Source of the DNA: Marinimicrobium koreense | Lineage (GTDB): Bacteria > Pseudomonadota > Gammaproteobacteria > Pseudomonadales > Cellvibrionaceae | Assembly: GCF_003762925.1 (NCBI RefSeq) | Contig: NZ_RJUK01000003.1 | Coordinates: 1-64,000 of the forward strand | Length of the DNA: 64,000 nucleotides | Direction: 5' to 3' | Part shown: positions 55,695 to 64,000 of the stretch, one piece after another | How positions within the stretch are numbered: position 1 is the stretch's first letter | Layout: the number at the start of each line of letters is the position of its first letter | The notes under the pieces: model-generated | The model's input: only the letters and a program-made list of their open reading frames with translations | Databases searched by the model: none | What the model was told of the DNA's origin: nothing | Translations under genes and position numbers: made by a program

Positions 55695-57119
55695 ATGGCC
55701 TTCAGACTATCTCCCCAACTGGTAAAAAACTCCCTGGCCAGCCACAGCTGGATGGGCATCGCCATCGGCGCGCTGATGTATTGGGTGTGCCTGTCCGGCA
55801 CGCTGGCCGTACTCTATCCGGAGTTCGAGCGCTGGGAGACACCGACGGTGTCGGAATACACCGAGGTAAACCCCGAGGCCATCCAGAGCGCCTACCAGCG
55901 TTTCATGGAGGGCCAGGAGCCCACCGAGCACGCCTACGTGCTGCTGCCCCGCCCCGGCATGCCCCGCACGGTATTGATGTCCGACCACAGCGCCCGGGTG
56001 CTCAATGCCGACGGCACCCTGGGGGAGCCCGCTGCACACCCTTGGACTCACATACTGACCGACCTGCATCTGTACCTGCACTTGCCGAGCAGTTGGGGCA
56101 TGGTGCTGGTGAGTACACTGGGCGCCATGCTGCTGGCCCTGATTGTTTCCGGCGTCCTGGCCCACCCGCGACTGTTCAAGGATGCCTTTCACTTCCGACG
56201 CAAGGGCAATGCGCGCCTGGAGCAGACCGACCTGCACAACCGCCTGAGCGTCTGGGGGCTGCCCTTTTACATCATGATTGCCGTCACCGGTGCCTTTTAC
56301 GGTCTCGCCGCCATGCTCAGTTGGGTCGCGGCGCAGGCTTTTTACGACGGTGATACCGACGCGGTGATTGAGACGGTGTACGGCGGTCACCCGGAGAACC
56401 TGCCCGAGCGCGAGGGCCCTCTGGGTATTGCTAGCGCCCTTCAGGACAGCATCGCGCGCGCACCGGAAGGCACCCGCCCCATCTACGTCACCGTTGAGCA
56501 CCCGGATACCGACGAGGAGCACCTGTTGGTGGGCACTCACTACCCGGATCGACTCATCTATGCCGAGCAGTTTTACTACGACGGCGCGGGCAACTTCCTT
56601 AACAAGGTGGGCTTTAGCGACGGAGAACCCGGGCGGCAGGCGATATTCTCGGTCTATCGCATCCACTTTGGGCACTTTGGCGGCCTGGGCGTGAAACTGC
56701 TCTGGGTGGCACTGGGCCTGGCGCTGACCGTGGTATCAGTCAGTGGCATCAATATCTGGTTGGCGAAACGCAAACACCGGGATGCCCTGAACAACCTCTG
56801 GACCGGCATTGTCTGGGGCACGCCCCTGGCGTTTGCCGTCAGCGCCATCACCCAGGTACTGCTCCAGTGGCCCTCCAAGTGGATTTTCTGGGGCGTGATC
56901 CTGGCCGCCATGATCCTCGCGCAATGGCGCGACCGGCACCCCCCCACCAAGCGTTGGCTGCTGGGGCTGACCAGCGCCGGCCTGGTGCTGCTCGCGCTGG
57001 GCCACGCCCTGCGCTTCGGCGCCGACGCTTTCACCGGTGCGGCGCCGGGCATCAACGCCGGCCTGCTGCTCGCCGCCCTGGCACTGGGTCTGATGGCCTG
57101 GCGGCAACCCACACGCTGA
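55695..57119 (+). CDS. PepSY-associated membrane protein (iron-uptake type)
   Basis: A 474-residue PepSY_TM protein with four or more helices. The N-terminus (NSLASHSWMGIAIGALMYWVCLSGTLAVLYPEFERWE) is the family signature. Conserved histidines in membrane helices (THILTDLHLYLHLPS, and YRIHFGHFGGLGVK near residue 325) suit heme or metal ligands. Relatives such as FoxB and PiuB act in siderophore use, probably reducing ferric siderophore at the inner membrane. It ends the operon begun by the TonB receptor. Confidence 0.86.
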   Translation: MAFRLSPQLVKNSLASHSWMGIAIGALMYWVCLSGTLAVLYPEFERWETPTVSEYTEVNPEAIQSAYQRFMEGQEPTEHAYVLLPRPGMPRTVLMSDHSARVLNADGTLGEPAAHPWTHILTDLHLYLHLPSSWGMVLVSTLGAMLLALIVSGVLAHPRLFKDAFHFRRKGNARLEQTDLHNRLSVWGLPFYIMIAVTGAFYGLAAMLSWVAAQAFYDGDTDAVIETVYGGHPENLPEREGPLGIASALQDSIARAPEGTRPIYVTVEHPDTDEEHLLVGTHYPDRLIYAEQFYYDGAGNFLNKVGFSDGEPGRQAIFSVYRIHFGHFGGLGVKLLWVALGLALTVVSVSGINIWLAKRKHRDALNNLWTGIVWGTPLAFAVSAITQVLLQWPSKWIFWGVILAAMILAQWRDRHPPTKRWLLGLTSAGLVLLALGHALRFGADAFTGAAPGINAGLLLAALALGLMAWRQPTR

Positions 57120-57287
57120 ACCCCGCCCCTCTCTCCGGGCCGCCAACCCTCAGGGTTGCGGCCCAGTCGCTTGTGACGCCACCTCCGGCTTTGGTATAAG
57201 ATGCCCTACAACGCCGGAACCCAACCCGCCACCACGTGGTCTCACCGGCACCAAACGGACACTTACCCTTTGCTAGAGGACACCTCC

Positions 57288-57599
57288 ATGAAAAAATTAT
57301 CTCTGTTGATCCTGATGGCCAGCCTGGCCAGCGCCTGCACCTGGGTGAAAGTGGATGAGAAAGCCGAAGACATCGTCGTCGGCAAAGAAGCCAACGTGCG
57401 CGGCTGCGAGAAGCTCAGCGACACCAACGTCAGCGTCGCCGACAGCATCGGTCCGATCAGCCGTAGCGAAGAGAAAGTGGCGACCGAGCTGCTGAACATG
57501 GGCAAGAACGAAGCCATTCGCCTGGGTGGCGACACCATCGTGCCTCAGGGCGGGCCTGAGGATGGCCGCCAGACATTCTCCATCTACCGCTGTCAGTAA
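57288..57599 (+). CDS. DUF4156 lipoprotein
   Basis: A 103-residue lipoprotein with lipobox ASAC (C17). The DUF4156 pattern is recognisable (GKEANVRGCEKLSDTNVSV, then LLNMGKNEAIRLGGDTIVP). It has two further cysteines that may pair. GAGG lies upstream of the ATG at 57288. Family function is unknown; E. coli relatives include RcsF-like envelope proteins. Confidence 0.82.
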   Translation: MKKLSLLILMASLASACTWVKVDEKAEDIVVGKEANVRGCEKLSDTNVSVADSIGPISRSEEKVATELLNMGKNEAIRLGGDTIVPQGGPEDGRQTFSIYRCQ

Positions 57600-57641
57600 T
57601 ACATTCGGGGCCCGGTTACGCCGGGCCTCCACTGCGCAGCT

Positions 57642-58256
57642 TCAGTGCCGGCCCGTCTCGCTACTGATGATTACCCGCTTCAGAATCACATCGACGATAG
57701 GCTTGACCACTTCCAGATCAACGCCATCCGCCGTGGTCAGCGTCAGCCAATAACTCTGATCATCCTGCCGAATCAAATAATACACCGGCCGCAGTTTGAC
57801 ACCGCCCAGACGGTACCGGTAAGTGCGATACCAGACTTTAGCCTCGCTCTGGGTCAGGAAAACGCCCCGATCCTCCACCTCGATTGAACGTGCATCTGCG
57901 CGGCCGCGCATTTCGATATCCAGCTTTTCCCACAGCACCGAGACGCGCTGTTTACCAGTGACTCTGTCTGCCACCAAAAAATAGCCCGGCTCCCCCTCAA
58001 TATGCCCTACCAATACCAGCGGTCCGTCTGGGGCGTTACTTCTCACGGGCTCAAGTGAAAGAGCGCTGGGGGGCAGAAGCGTCAAACCGGGGGCAAGCAC
58101 TATTGACTGGGGTTCCGATGCCGTTACGCCAGCCGCAAACAGAAGCGTCAGCAGCGCCACTCGGGAAAGGTGAGCCAAGCCACCCCTTATGGTTTTAATG
58201 ACCATTAAAGTGAGCCAATTGAACACAGGCAGAATCCGACGGGAAAAGTCACTCAT
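57642..58256 (-). CDS. Hypothetical exported protein
   Basis: A protein of up to 204 residues whose hydrophobic segment (VALLTLLFAAGVTAS) looks like the core of a signal peptide. The mature part is beta-rich with charged loops and no recognised domain. Starts at 58256 and 58205 are both possible and neither has a clear ribosome-binding site; 58205 gives a more normal signal peptide. It is convergent with the DUF4156 gene. Function is unknown. Confidence 0.55.
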   Translation of the reverse strand: MSDFSRRILPVFNWLTLMVIKTIRGGLAHLSRVALLTLLFAAGVTASEPQSIVLAPGLTLLPPSALSLEPVRSNAPDGPLVLVGHIEGEPGYFLVADRVTGKQRVSVLWEKLDIEMRGRADARSIEVEDRGVFLTQSEAKVWYRTYRYRLGGVKLRPVYYLIRQDDQSYWLTLTTADGVDLEVVKPIVDVILKRVIISSETGRH

Positions 58257-58481
58257 CTTATTTTATAGTACCACCACGTTCCATTCGCGGGCCCGCAAAT
58301 GGGACTATATACTCGTCAGGGGATTATGCGCCGCTCTTGGCGGCAGACAAGACCTTAGCGTCTTTTACTCCCTTTTGAACAAACACGCAACCGGATACAA
58401 ATACAGAACCCTGTAGCGGAAAACACCAACCCGTTCGTCACTGTAATACAACGGAGCTGATCCGTTGGGGAGAACGTTGAA

Positions 58482-61400
58482 TTGAAAATAACACCGACCG
58501 TGCTGCTGACCCAGCTGATCACATGCGCAGTTCATGCGTCTGGGGATGCGTCGCGTCTGGGGGAAACCGCACAATTCAACATCTCTGAAAGCAGAGCAGA
58601 CGTATCGCTCACGGAGTTTGCACAACAGTCAAATATGACTGTTATTGTCCCGTTCGAGCAGGTGGTGAATATCAAAACCCAGCCGCTACAAGGTCACTAC
58701 ACCATTGTGGAAGCGGCGCTCCATCTGATTGAAGGCACTGGACTGAATCTCTCCGTAAGCGGCAGCGGCAAGCTCTTTATCCGCACCGATGACGACTCTA
58801 AGGGGAAAGATTCAATGCTACAAAAGAATAAGTTATCCAGCGCTATCATCGTGGCCATGTCTTCGTTGGCAGGCGCTCAAGCCATTGCCCAGGACGCCGC
58901 CGACGGCAATTTTGAAGAAGTGGTTGTAACCGGGATTCGCGGCTCGCTCGAACGTTCCATGGACATCAAGCGGGATTCGTCCGGCGTGGTTGACGCTATT
59001 TCCGCCGAGGACATGGGTAAATTTCCCGACACCAACGTGGCCGAATCCCTGCAGCGGATTACCGGCGTTTCAATCGACCGCAGTGGCGGCGAAGGCCAGT
59101 CGGTCACCGTGCGAGGTTTCGGTCCCTCCTTTAATACCGTGATGGTCAACGGTCGGCAGATGGCGACCGAGAACCAGGACCGGGCATTCAGTTTTGACAC
59201 ACTGTCGGCCGAACTGGTTCGCGGCGTGAACGTCTACAAAACCAGCAATCCATCCATGGCGTCCGGCGGTATCGGCTCGGCCATTGATGTCCAGACAGCC
59301 CGACCGTTTGATTTCAATGGCCTGGAAATGTTCGGCTCGATCAAAGGCACCTATGAGAGCCTGAATGAAAAAACCTACCCGACCGTATCGGGCCTGATCA
59401 GTAATACCTTTGCCGATGACACCCTGGGGGTTTTGTTGGCGGTGTCCCACTCTGAGCGGGAGAACTACGTCAACTCCCTGTTCACCGCCGGTTATCGGCC
59501 CGGACTGAATCTGTTCAACGAACAGGGCGATCTGCAGGCGGGCAACGTAACGCCGCCCAGAAACCTGGATATGCGTACCGAGCAACAGAAGCGGACCCGC
59601 ACCAACGCGAACGTTTCACTTCAGTACGCGCCCTCCGATGATGTGACGGTCACCTTCGACGGCTTCCACTCCAACTATGAAGTCGACGCCAAGCTGAACG
59701 CGCTGGCCGCCTGGTTCGAACCCAACCGGGTCACGGATGTCGATTTCAACAACGAAACCCGCACCGTCACCTACATGAATAACGTCGGCACCGAAGACAC
59801 CCGCGCCGCGACCGATTTCGTTGTCAACCACGGGGACAGTAAGTTCGTCACCCTCAACGCCTTCGGCCTGAATGTGGAGTGGGACGTTACCGACGAGCTG
59901 GTGGCCAAGTTCGATGCGTCTTACTCGGATGCCGAGAACGATATGGCCGGGAAAGAGAACTTCGGCGTAATCGGTCATATCAACACTTATGATTTTGATC
60001 TGAGCTCCGGACGCCCATTGGCCAACCATGAAGGCTACAACGGCAGTGAAATCCCGGATCGCTCCATCATGAAGATGCATGTTGGTTCTCCCGGTGGCCC
60101 CAACAGCCAGGATGAGATCAACGAGCTTCGCGCGGATTTTGAATACACGCCCTACAATACCAGTGGCTTTACCTCAATGCGTTTCGGTGCCTACCGCCAG
60201 GAGCGGGAAAAAGCCTACTACTCAGTGGGTGTTGATAACGGCTCCCTGTATGGCGGTTACTACGCATCCGCTCCCGAAGAGCTGATGACCAAATTCACCG
60301 CACCCAGCTTCTTCCCCGGCGCTCAGGATACCTGGTGGACCTTTGACAACTGGGAGCTTTACGACGTAATGCTCACCGAGGAAAAGGCCAACGAGAACGA
60401 CGAAATGCGGGGCAACGACATTGGCACCACCTGGCAGGCCCTCCAGGATGGGAACATGTTTGAGCTGACAGTGAATGACGATCGCTATACCGTTCGGGAA
60501 GATATCTCCAGCCTGTATCTGGACTTCACCTTTGAAGGTGATGTCATGAATCTGCCATGGACAGTGAATGTCGGTGCCCGTTATGCCGAAACGTCCACGT
60601 CGGTCGATGCCGTGCAAACGGTTCTTAGCGATATTGTCGCCACCGGCGACCCGACGCTGTTTGAGACCGTAGAGGGCTCGCCGACCGAGGTCACCGAGAG
60701 CAACTCTTACACCAACCTGCTGCCCAGCATCAATGCCAAAATCGATCTTCAGGACGATATGGTATTGCGCTTTGCAAGCTATGAAACCATTACTCGCCCG
60801 ACCCTGACCGAGCTGTCTCCGGCGCTGAATATCGGCCAGCCTCGTTTGCAGAACCTGACAGCGTCAGGCGGCAACCCGAACCTCAAACCCTTTACCGCGG
60901 AAAACTGGGACATTTCGTACGAGTGGTACTACGGTGACGCCAGTTATTTGTCCGTGGCGTACTTCAATAAAGAGGTGGAGAATTTTATTGTCACCCTCGC
61001 TGCGGATGAAGAGTTTACCCTGGCCGACCGCGCAGAGACACCGGACAACATCTGCGCCACTGACCAGTGCGCCGACATTGCTGCCGACGAAGGGCTTCCC
61101 GACGAACTGCGCGGTCTGTCTGAAACCCTGAGGGTTACCCGTCCGCGCAACGCCGAGACCGCCGAAGTCAACGGTCTGGAACTGGCCTGGACACACCTCT
61201 GGGATAATGGCTTTGGTGTGACACTGAACGCCACCAAAACCGACAGTAACGCGCAACTATCTGAGGATCGCGATCAGACCTTCGCCCTGATTGGTCTCGG
61301 CGACTCGCAGAATGCGGTAGTGTTCTATGAGCGTGGCCCATTCCAGGCTCGGGTCGCGTTCAACAACCGGGAGCAGTTCCTGCAGGCGATCAACAATGGT

Positions 61401-61607
61401 CCCGCCAGCGAGCCGCTTACGGTGGACACCTACGGCCAGTGGGATGTGAGCGCGAGCTACGACGTGAACGACATCTTCTCGGTATACTTTGAGGGTGTGA
61501 ACGTCACCGAAGAAGAGCTGGTCAGCCGCGGCCGTGAGGAAGACCAGATCATTTCGGTCTTTGATACCGGCGCTCGCTACTCGGTCGGTCTGCGCGCCCG
61601 TTTCTAA
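58482..61607 (+). CDS. STN-domain TonB-dependent receptor with an internal start
   Basis: The reading frame encodes 1041 residues from TTG at 58482 (GGGGAG upstream). Residues 1-19 look like a signal peptide, and about 30-103 form an STN (secretin/TonB N-terminal) domain. Then, unexpectedly, residues 112-135 read as a second signal peptide (MLQKNKLSSAIIVAM... ending AQAIA), followed by a TonB box (EEVVVTGIRG), plug and barrel ending in LRARF. An ATG at 58815 begins that second signal peptide and has AAGGGGA eight bases upstream, so a 930-residue receptor is probably also or mainly made. The plug (GKFPDTNVAESLQRITGVSI) is of the carbohydrate-linked type. It precedes the halogenase-like and SapC genes, a recurring set in polysaccharide-using bacteria. 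No FecI/FecR pair is nearby. Confidence 0.87.
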   Translation: MKITPTVLLTQLITCAVHASGDASRLGETAQFNISESRADVSLTEFAQQSNMTVIVPFEQVVNIKTQPLQGHYTIVEAALHLIEGTGLNLSVSGSGKLFIRTDDDSKGKDSMLQKNKLSSAIIVAMSSLAGAQAIAQDAADGNFEEVVVTGIRGSLERSMDIKRDSSGVVDAISAEDMGKFPDTNVAESLQRITGVSIDRSGGEGQSVTVRGFGPSFNTVMVNGRQMATENQDRAFSFDTLSAELVRGVNVYKTSNPSMASGGIGSAIDVQTARPFDFNGLEMFGSIKGTYESLNEKTYPTVSGLISNTFADDTLGVLLAVSHSERENYVNSLFTAGYRPGLNLFNEQGDLQAGNVTPPRNLDMRTEQQKRTRTNANVSLQYAPSDDVTVTFDGFHSNYEVDAKLNALAAWFEPNRVTDVDFNNETRTVTYMNNVGTEDTRAATDFVVNHGDSKFVTLNAFGLNVEWDVTDELVAKFDASYSDAENDMAGKENFGVIGHINTYDFDLSSGRPLANHEGYNGSEIPDRSIMKMHVGSPGGPNSQDEINELRADFEYTPYNTSGFTSMRFGAYRQEREKAYYSVGVDNGSLYGGYYASAPEELMTKFTAPSFFPGAQDTWWTFDNWELYDVMLTEEKANENDEMRGNDIGTTWQALQDGNMFELTVNDDRYTVREDISSLYLDFTFEGDVMNLPWTVNVGARYAETSTSVDAVQTVLSDIVATGDPTLFETVEGSPTEVTESNSYTNLLPSINAKIDLQDDMVLRFASYETITRPTLTELSPALNIGQPRLQNLTASGGNPNLKPFTAENWDISYEWYYGDASYLSVAYFNKEVENFIVTLAADEEFTLADRAETPDNICATDQCADIAADEGLPDELRGLSETLRVTRPRNAETAEVNGLELAWTHLWDNGFGVTLNATKTDSNAQLSEDRDQTFALIGLGDSQNAVVFYERGPFQARVAFNNREQFLQAINNGPASEPLTVDTYGQWDVSASYDVNDIFSVYFEGVNVTEEELVSRGREEDQIISVFDTGARYSVGLRARF
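58800..58817 (+). promoter_or_regulatory. Internal ribosome-binding site in the TonB receptor gene
   Basis: AAGGGGA followed eight bases later by ATG at 58815, in frame with the receptor. It is stronger than the site before the TTG at 58482 and begins a complete signal peptide. Confidence 0.65.
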
Positions 61608-61679
61608 ACCGGTGAGTCCGGCAGGGACGCCGGAGGTTCATGGAGACTTCTGAAGCGAAAGCTCAGTGTCTGATTGGCT

Positions 61680-61709
61680 CGGCAGCAATCATGCTGTCGG
61701 GTCTTTTTT
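61680..61709 (+). terminator. Terminator after the TonB receptor gene
   Basis: CGGCAGC (61680-61686) pairs with GCTGTCG (61693-61699, one G-T pair), followed by GGTCTTTTTT. It should reduce readthrough into the halogenase-like gene. Confidence 0.7.
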
Positions 61710-61763
61710 GCTGAAACTGCACGCGCCTTAAAACCATAACGATAAGCCAGGAGAAGAGTCATC

Positions 61764-63284
61764 ATGACGGAAAGCATTGGTCACGTTGTTATCGTCGGCG
61801 GAGGCACCGCCGGTTGGCTCAGTGCCGCAATGATCGCCGCCCATCATAACGGTCACCGCCCGGACGGACTGAAGGTGACACTGGTGGAGTCTTCCGACAT
61901 ACCTACCGTCGGCGTGGGCGAGGGCACCTGGCCCACCATGAAAAACACGCTGCAGAAAATTGGAATCGATGAAAAAACCTTTTTTGCCAGCTGCCACAGC
62001 ACCTTCAAGCAGGGCGGAAAATTCATCGACTGGCATACCGGAAACAACGATGCCTACTACCATCCATTCACCGTACCGATCGCCTATGAGCGGCTGGATC
62101 TGGCGCCTTACATCAACGACCTGACTCACTTTGCACCGGAAACGAATTTTCAACATCACATCTGTGAGGCGGGATTGGGGCCGAGATCCCTGACGGATCC
62201 CGACTTTCAGGGCCCCTGCAATTACGCCTATCACCTGGATGCCGGCGAGTTCGCCGAGCTACTCAAGCAACACGCCACGGAGAAACTCGGAGTCCATCAT
62301 CTCGTTGACACAGTGTCGAACGTGTCCCTGTCCAGCGATGGATTTATCGACGCAATCACCCTGGAGCAGACAGGGAAACTGGAAGGAGACTTTTTTGTCG
62401 ACTGCACGGGCTTTGCGTCCAGACTCCTGGGCCAGGCCCTGGGTGTTCCCTTCAAGCCGATGGATTCAATCCTGTTCAATGATCGCGCCATTGCCGTACA
62501 GGCGCCCTACCCGGACGAGCGCAGTCCCATCCCCTGCCACACCCTGGCCACTGCCAAAGCGGCCGGCTGGATCTGGGATATCGGGTTGACGCACCGCCGC
62601 GGCACCGGACACGTTTTTTCCAGTGATTTTATCAGCGAAGATGAAGCCGAATTTACCCTGCGTCAGTATCTTGACCTGAGCGAGTCCGAGGCAGATTCCA
62701 GAGTCATCAAGTTCTCCTCTGGCCACCGGGCCTGCTGGTGGAAGAAAAATTGTGTTGCTGTCGGCATGTCCGCCGGATTTGTCGAGCCCCTGGAAGCCAC
62801 CGCCATCATGCTGGTTGAGCTGTCGGCCCGGTTCATTTCTGAAAACCTGCCGGCCGACCGCCACACCATGGCCATCATGGAGAAGCGCTTCAATCAGGCG
62901 ATGTCCTACCGCTGGCAGCGAATCATCGATTTCCTGAAGCTGCACTACATGCTGAACGATCGCCCCGAGCCATACTGGAGGGCGCACCGGGACCCGGCCA
63001 GCATTCCCGAAAGCCTTAAGGAGGATCTTGCGGTCTGGGCAACCCGTGGCCCCCAGACCGCGGACTTTGACAGCGCTCTGGAACTGTTCCCCGCCGCCAG
63101 CTATCAGTATGTTCTTTATGGCATGGGCTTCAGACCCGACTTTTCAAGTCAGGCCTGGCTGTATGATCAACAGCGACTGGCCCAGCAGGTCTTCACCCGC
63201 AATCAACAGCTTACCCGGCAGCTTCTGGATTCGCTGCCGAGCCACCGCGACCTGATCGACCGCTGGTTGGGCCAGGCCGCCTGA
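61764..63284 (+). CDS. Tryptophan-halogenase-like flavoprotein
   Basis: A 506-residue FAD-dependent halogenase family protein. The FAD motif GGGTAG lies at 12-17, and K82 in STFKQG matches the catalytic Lys of PrnA. The family signature WxWxIP reads W269-I-W271-D-I-G, lacking the proline. Such proteins recur between TonB receptors and SapC genes in carbohydrate-using bacteria, where the role is probably not tryptophan chlorination. No halide donor or pathway partner is near. AGGAGAAGAG lies upstream of the ATG. The SapC-like gene follows after 29 bases. Confidence 0.85.
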   Translation: MTESIGHVVIVGGGTAGWLSAAMIAAHHNGHRPDGLKVTLVESSDIPTVGVGEGTWPTMKNTLQKIGIDEKTFFASCHSTFKQGGKFIDWHTGNNDAYYHPFTVPIAYERLDLAPYINDLTHFAPETNFQHHICEAGLGPRSLTDPDFQGPCNYAYHLDAGEFAELLKQHATEKLGVHHLVDTVSNVSLSSDGFIDAITLEQTGKLEGDFFVDCTGFASRLLGQALGVPFKPMDSILFNDRAIAVQAPYPDERSPIPCHTLATAKAAGWIWDIGLTHRRGTGHVFSSDFISEDEAEFTLRQYLDLSESEADSRVIKFSSGHRACWWKKNCVAVGMSAGFVEPLEATAIMLVELSARFISENLPADRHTMAIMEKRFNQAMSYRWQRIIDFLKLHYMLNDRPEPYWRAHRDPASIPESLKEDLAVWATRGPQTADFDSALELFPAASYQYVLYGMGFRPDFSSQAWLYDQQRLAQQVFTRNQQLTRQLLDSLPSHRDLIDRWLGQAA

Positions 63285-63313
63285 CTGAACACTCATCGAT
63301 TCCCGGAGTTACA

Positions 63314-64000
63314 ATGTCAACATTGATTCCACTATCACCCTCAGAGCATAAGCACCGGTTTATAGATACCCGGCGCGCGATCAATGATTTTCGCCAGGCC
63401 CAGGTGGTTCGACTAAGGGTTCCCGAGGTCGGAAACGCGGGCTGCTGTTTTCCGGTGCTGATCACCAAAGACCCCCAGTTCGGAGAATGGGATATCACTG
63501 CACTGACGTCCCTTGAGCCGGAATCCAACCTTTTTGTGGGTGATGAGGGATGGCAGGGCGTCTATACGCCTTTGTCCATTCGGACCTACCCGGTGCGGCT
63601 CACCAGAGCCGACGGCCCAGAAGGCGTCAGCGTCGCGGTTCGGGCTGAAGACCTTTCGGATTCCGGAGCCGGACTTTACGACGATCAAGGCCAGCCGACG
63701 GACTATCTCAAAGCAATCGAAAATGCCCTGCATGAAGACCTCTCCGGCGCTGCGGCCACCCGGGCTTTCTGCCAACACCTCAATGGGCTGAACCTCATTC
63801 AGCCCATCAGCATCACCGTGCTGTACAAAGACGGTAAGAGCCGAACTCTTGAAGGACTGTACACACTGGATCAGGACAGGTTATCGTCGCTGCCTGACAA
63901 AGACCTGCTGGAACTCCAGAAACGGGGTTACCTGATGGCGATGAACAGCATGCTGACGTCCCTCTTCCAGCTGAACCGTCTTATTCAGCGACACAAGGAA
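63314..64000 (+). CDS. SapC family protein (partial, right edge)
   Basis: The first 229 residues are visible; the frame is still open at the window end. The SapC family pattern is clear: GNAGCCFPVLITKDPQFGEW, ITALTSLEPESNLFVGDEG, WQGVYTPLSIRTYPVRL, then GLYTLDQDRL near 190. No signal peptide is present. It follows the halogenase-like gene closely and completes the TonB receptor/halogenase/SapC set. Function is unknown. ATG 63314 has CGGAG upstream. Confidence 0.85.
   Translation, partial: MSTLIPLSPSEHKHRFIDTRRAINDFRQAQVVRLRVPEVGNAGCCFPVLITKDPQFGEWDITALTSLEPESNLFVGDEGWQGVYTPLSIRTYPVRLTRADGPEGVSVAVRAEDLSDSGAGLYDDQGQPTDYLKAIENALHEDLSGAAATRAFCQHLNGLNLIQPISITVLYKDGKSRTLEGLYTLDQDRLSSLPDKDLLELQKRGYLMAMNSMLTSLFQLNRLIQRHKE

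Noticed and set aside
1-64000. CRISPR array, rRNA genes, complete insertion sequence or prophage
   Set aside because: I looked for regularly spaced repeats, conserved rRNA stretches, transposase motifs and phage structural genes, and saw none.

Overview
The window reads as chromosomal DNA of a GC-rich, free-living gammaproteobacterium. Several features point to the Cellvibrionaceae and their polysaccharide-degrading marine or soil relatives: a secreted AA10 lytic polysaccharide monooxygenase with a poly-serine linker and a chitin-binding module, a secreted GH2 glycosidase, three TonB-dependent receptors, and a receptor/tryptophan-halogenase-like/SapC cluster. This placement is inference from gene content; no rRNA or other marker is present.

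Layout. 1-7.5 kb: nitrate/nitrite assimilation, with nasA on the minus strand divergent from cobA-nirB-nirD. The intergenic region carries sigma-54-type promoters facing both ways and an NtrC-like box. 7.5-13.6 kb: a flavin-reductase-like protein, the AA10 LPMO, an ATP-grasp protein, a LuxR-type regulator translationally coupled to an alpha/beta hydrolase, an MscS channel and a cold-shock protein. 14-16.6 kb: a DUF3015-DUF4105 exported pair. 16.9-17.3 kb: tRNA-Phe with its promoter and terminator, next to an interrupted copy of its 3' end. 17.3-24.2 kb, all minus strand: asmA, mutY, a GH2 gene, yggX, a YegS-like lipid kinase and a four-helix protein. 24.4-29 kb: an Fe(III) ABC binding protein and permease (no ATPase gene) behind a Fur-like box, then gcvT-gcvH. 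29.2-35.5 kb: an accessory stretch with a TonB receptor, a secreted CxxCH protein, and a leaderless T4-lysozyme-type muramidase beside a lipoprotein gene in distinctly AT-richer DNA. 35.7-43.2 kb: alkylation repair (Ada-AlkA fusion, Ogt, Tag), small regulators, a parvulin, a Gfo/Idh oxidoreductase, a PIN toxin-antitoxin pair with two sets of upstream repeats, a TetR-YciI pair and a small DUF2256 gene. 43.2-48.4 kb: acylphosphatase, a YdeP-type molybdoenzyme, a chemoreceptor with a sigma-28-like promoter and no ligand-binding domain, DUF2058 and a membrane-anchored BLUF photoreceptor. 48.5-57.1 kb: an RND efflux pair divergent from a siderophore-receptor/PepSY operon with a Fur-like box. 57.2-64 kb: a DUF4156 lipoprotein, an unknown exported protein, and the TonB receptor/halogenase-like/SapC cluster, which runs off the right edge.

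How the genes work together. The first operons reduce nitrate to ammonium: NasA, then siroheme made with CobA for NirBD. Several loci import scarce nutrients across the outer membrane, two of them probably iron-controlled. The three alkylation-repair genes form a loose group. I found no CRISPR array, complete insertion sequence or prophage. The best candidates for something undescribed are the muramidase-lipoprotein pair, the STN-TonB receptor with an internal ribosome-binding site and second signal peptide, the interrupted tRNA-Phe copy, and the membrane-anchored BLUF protein.
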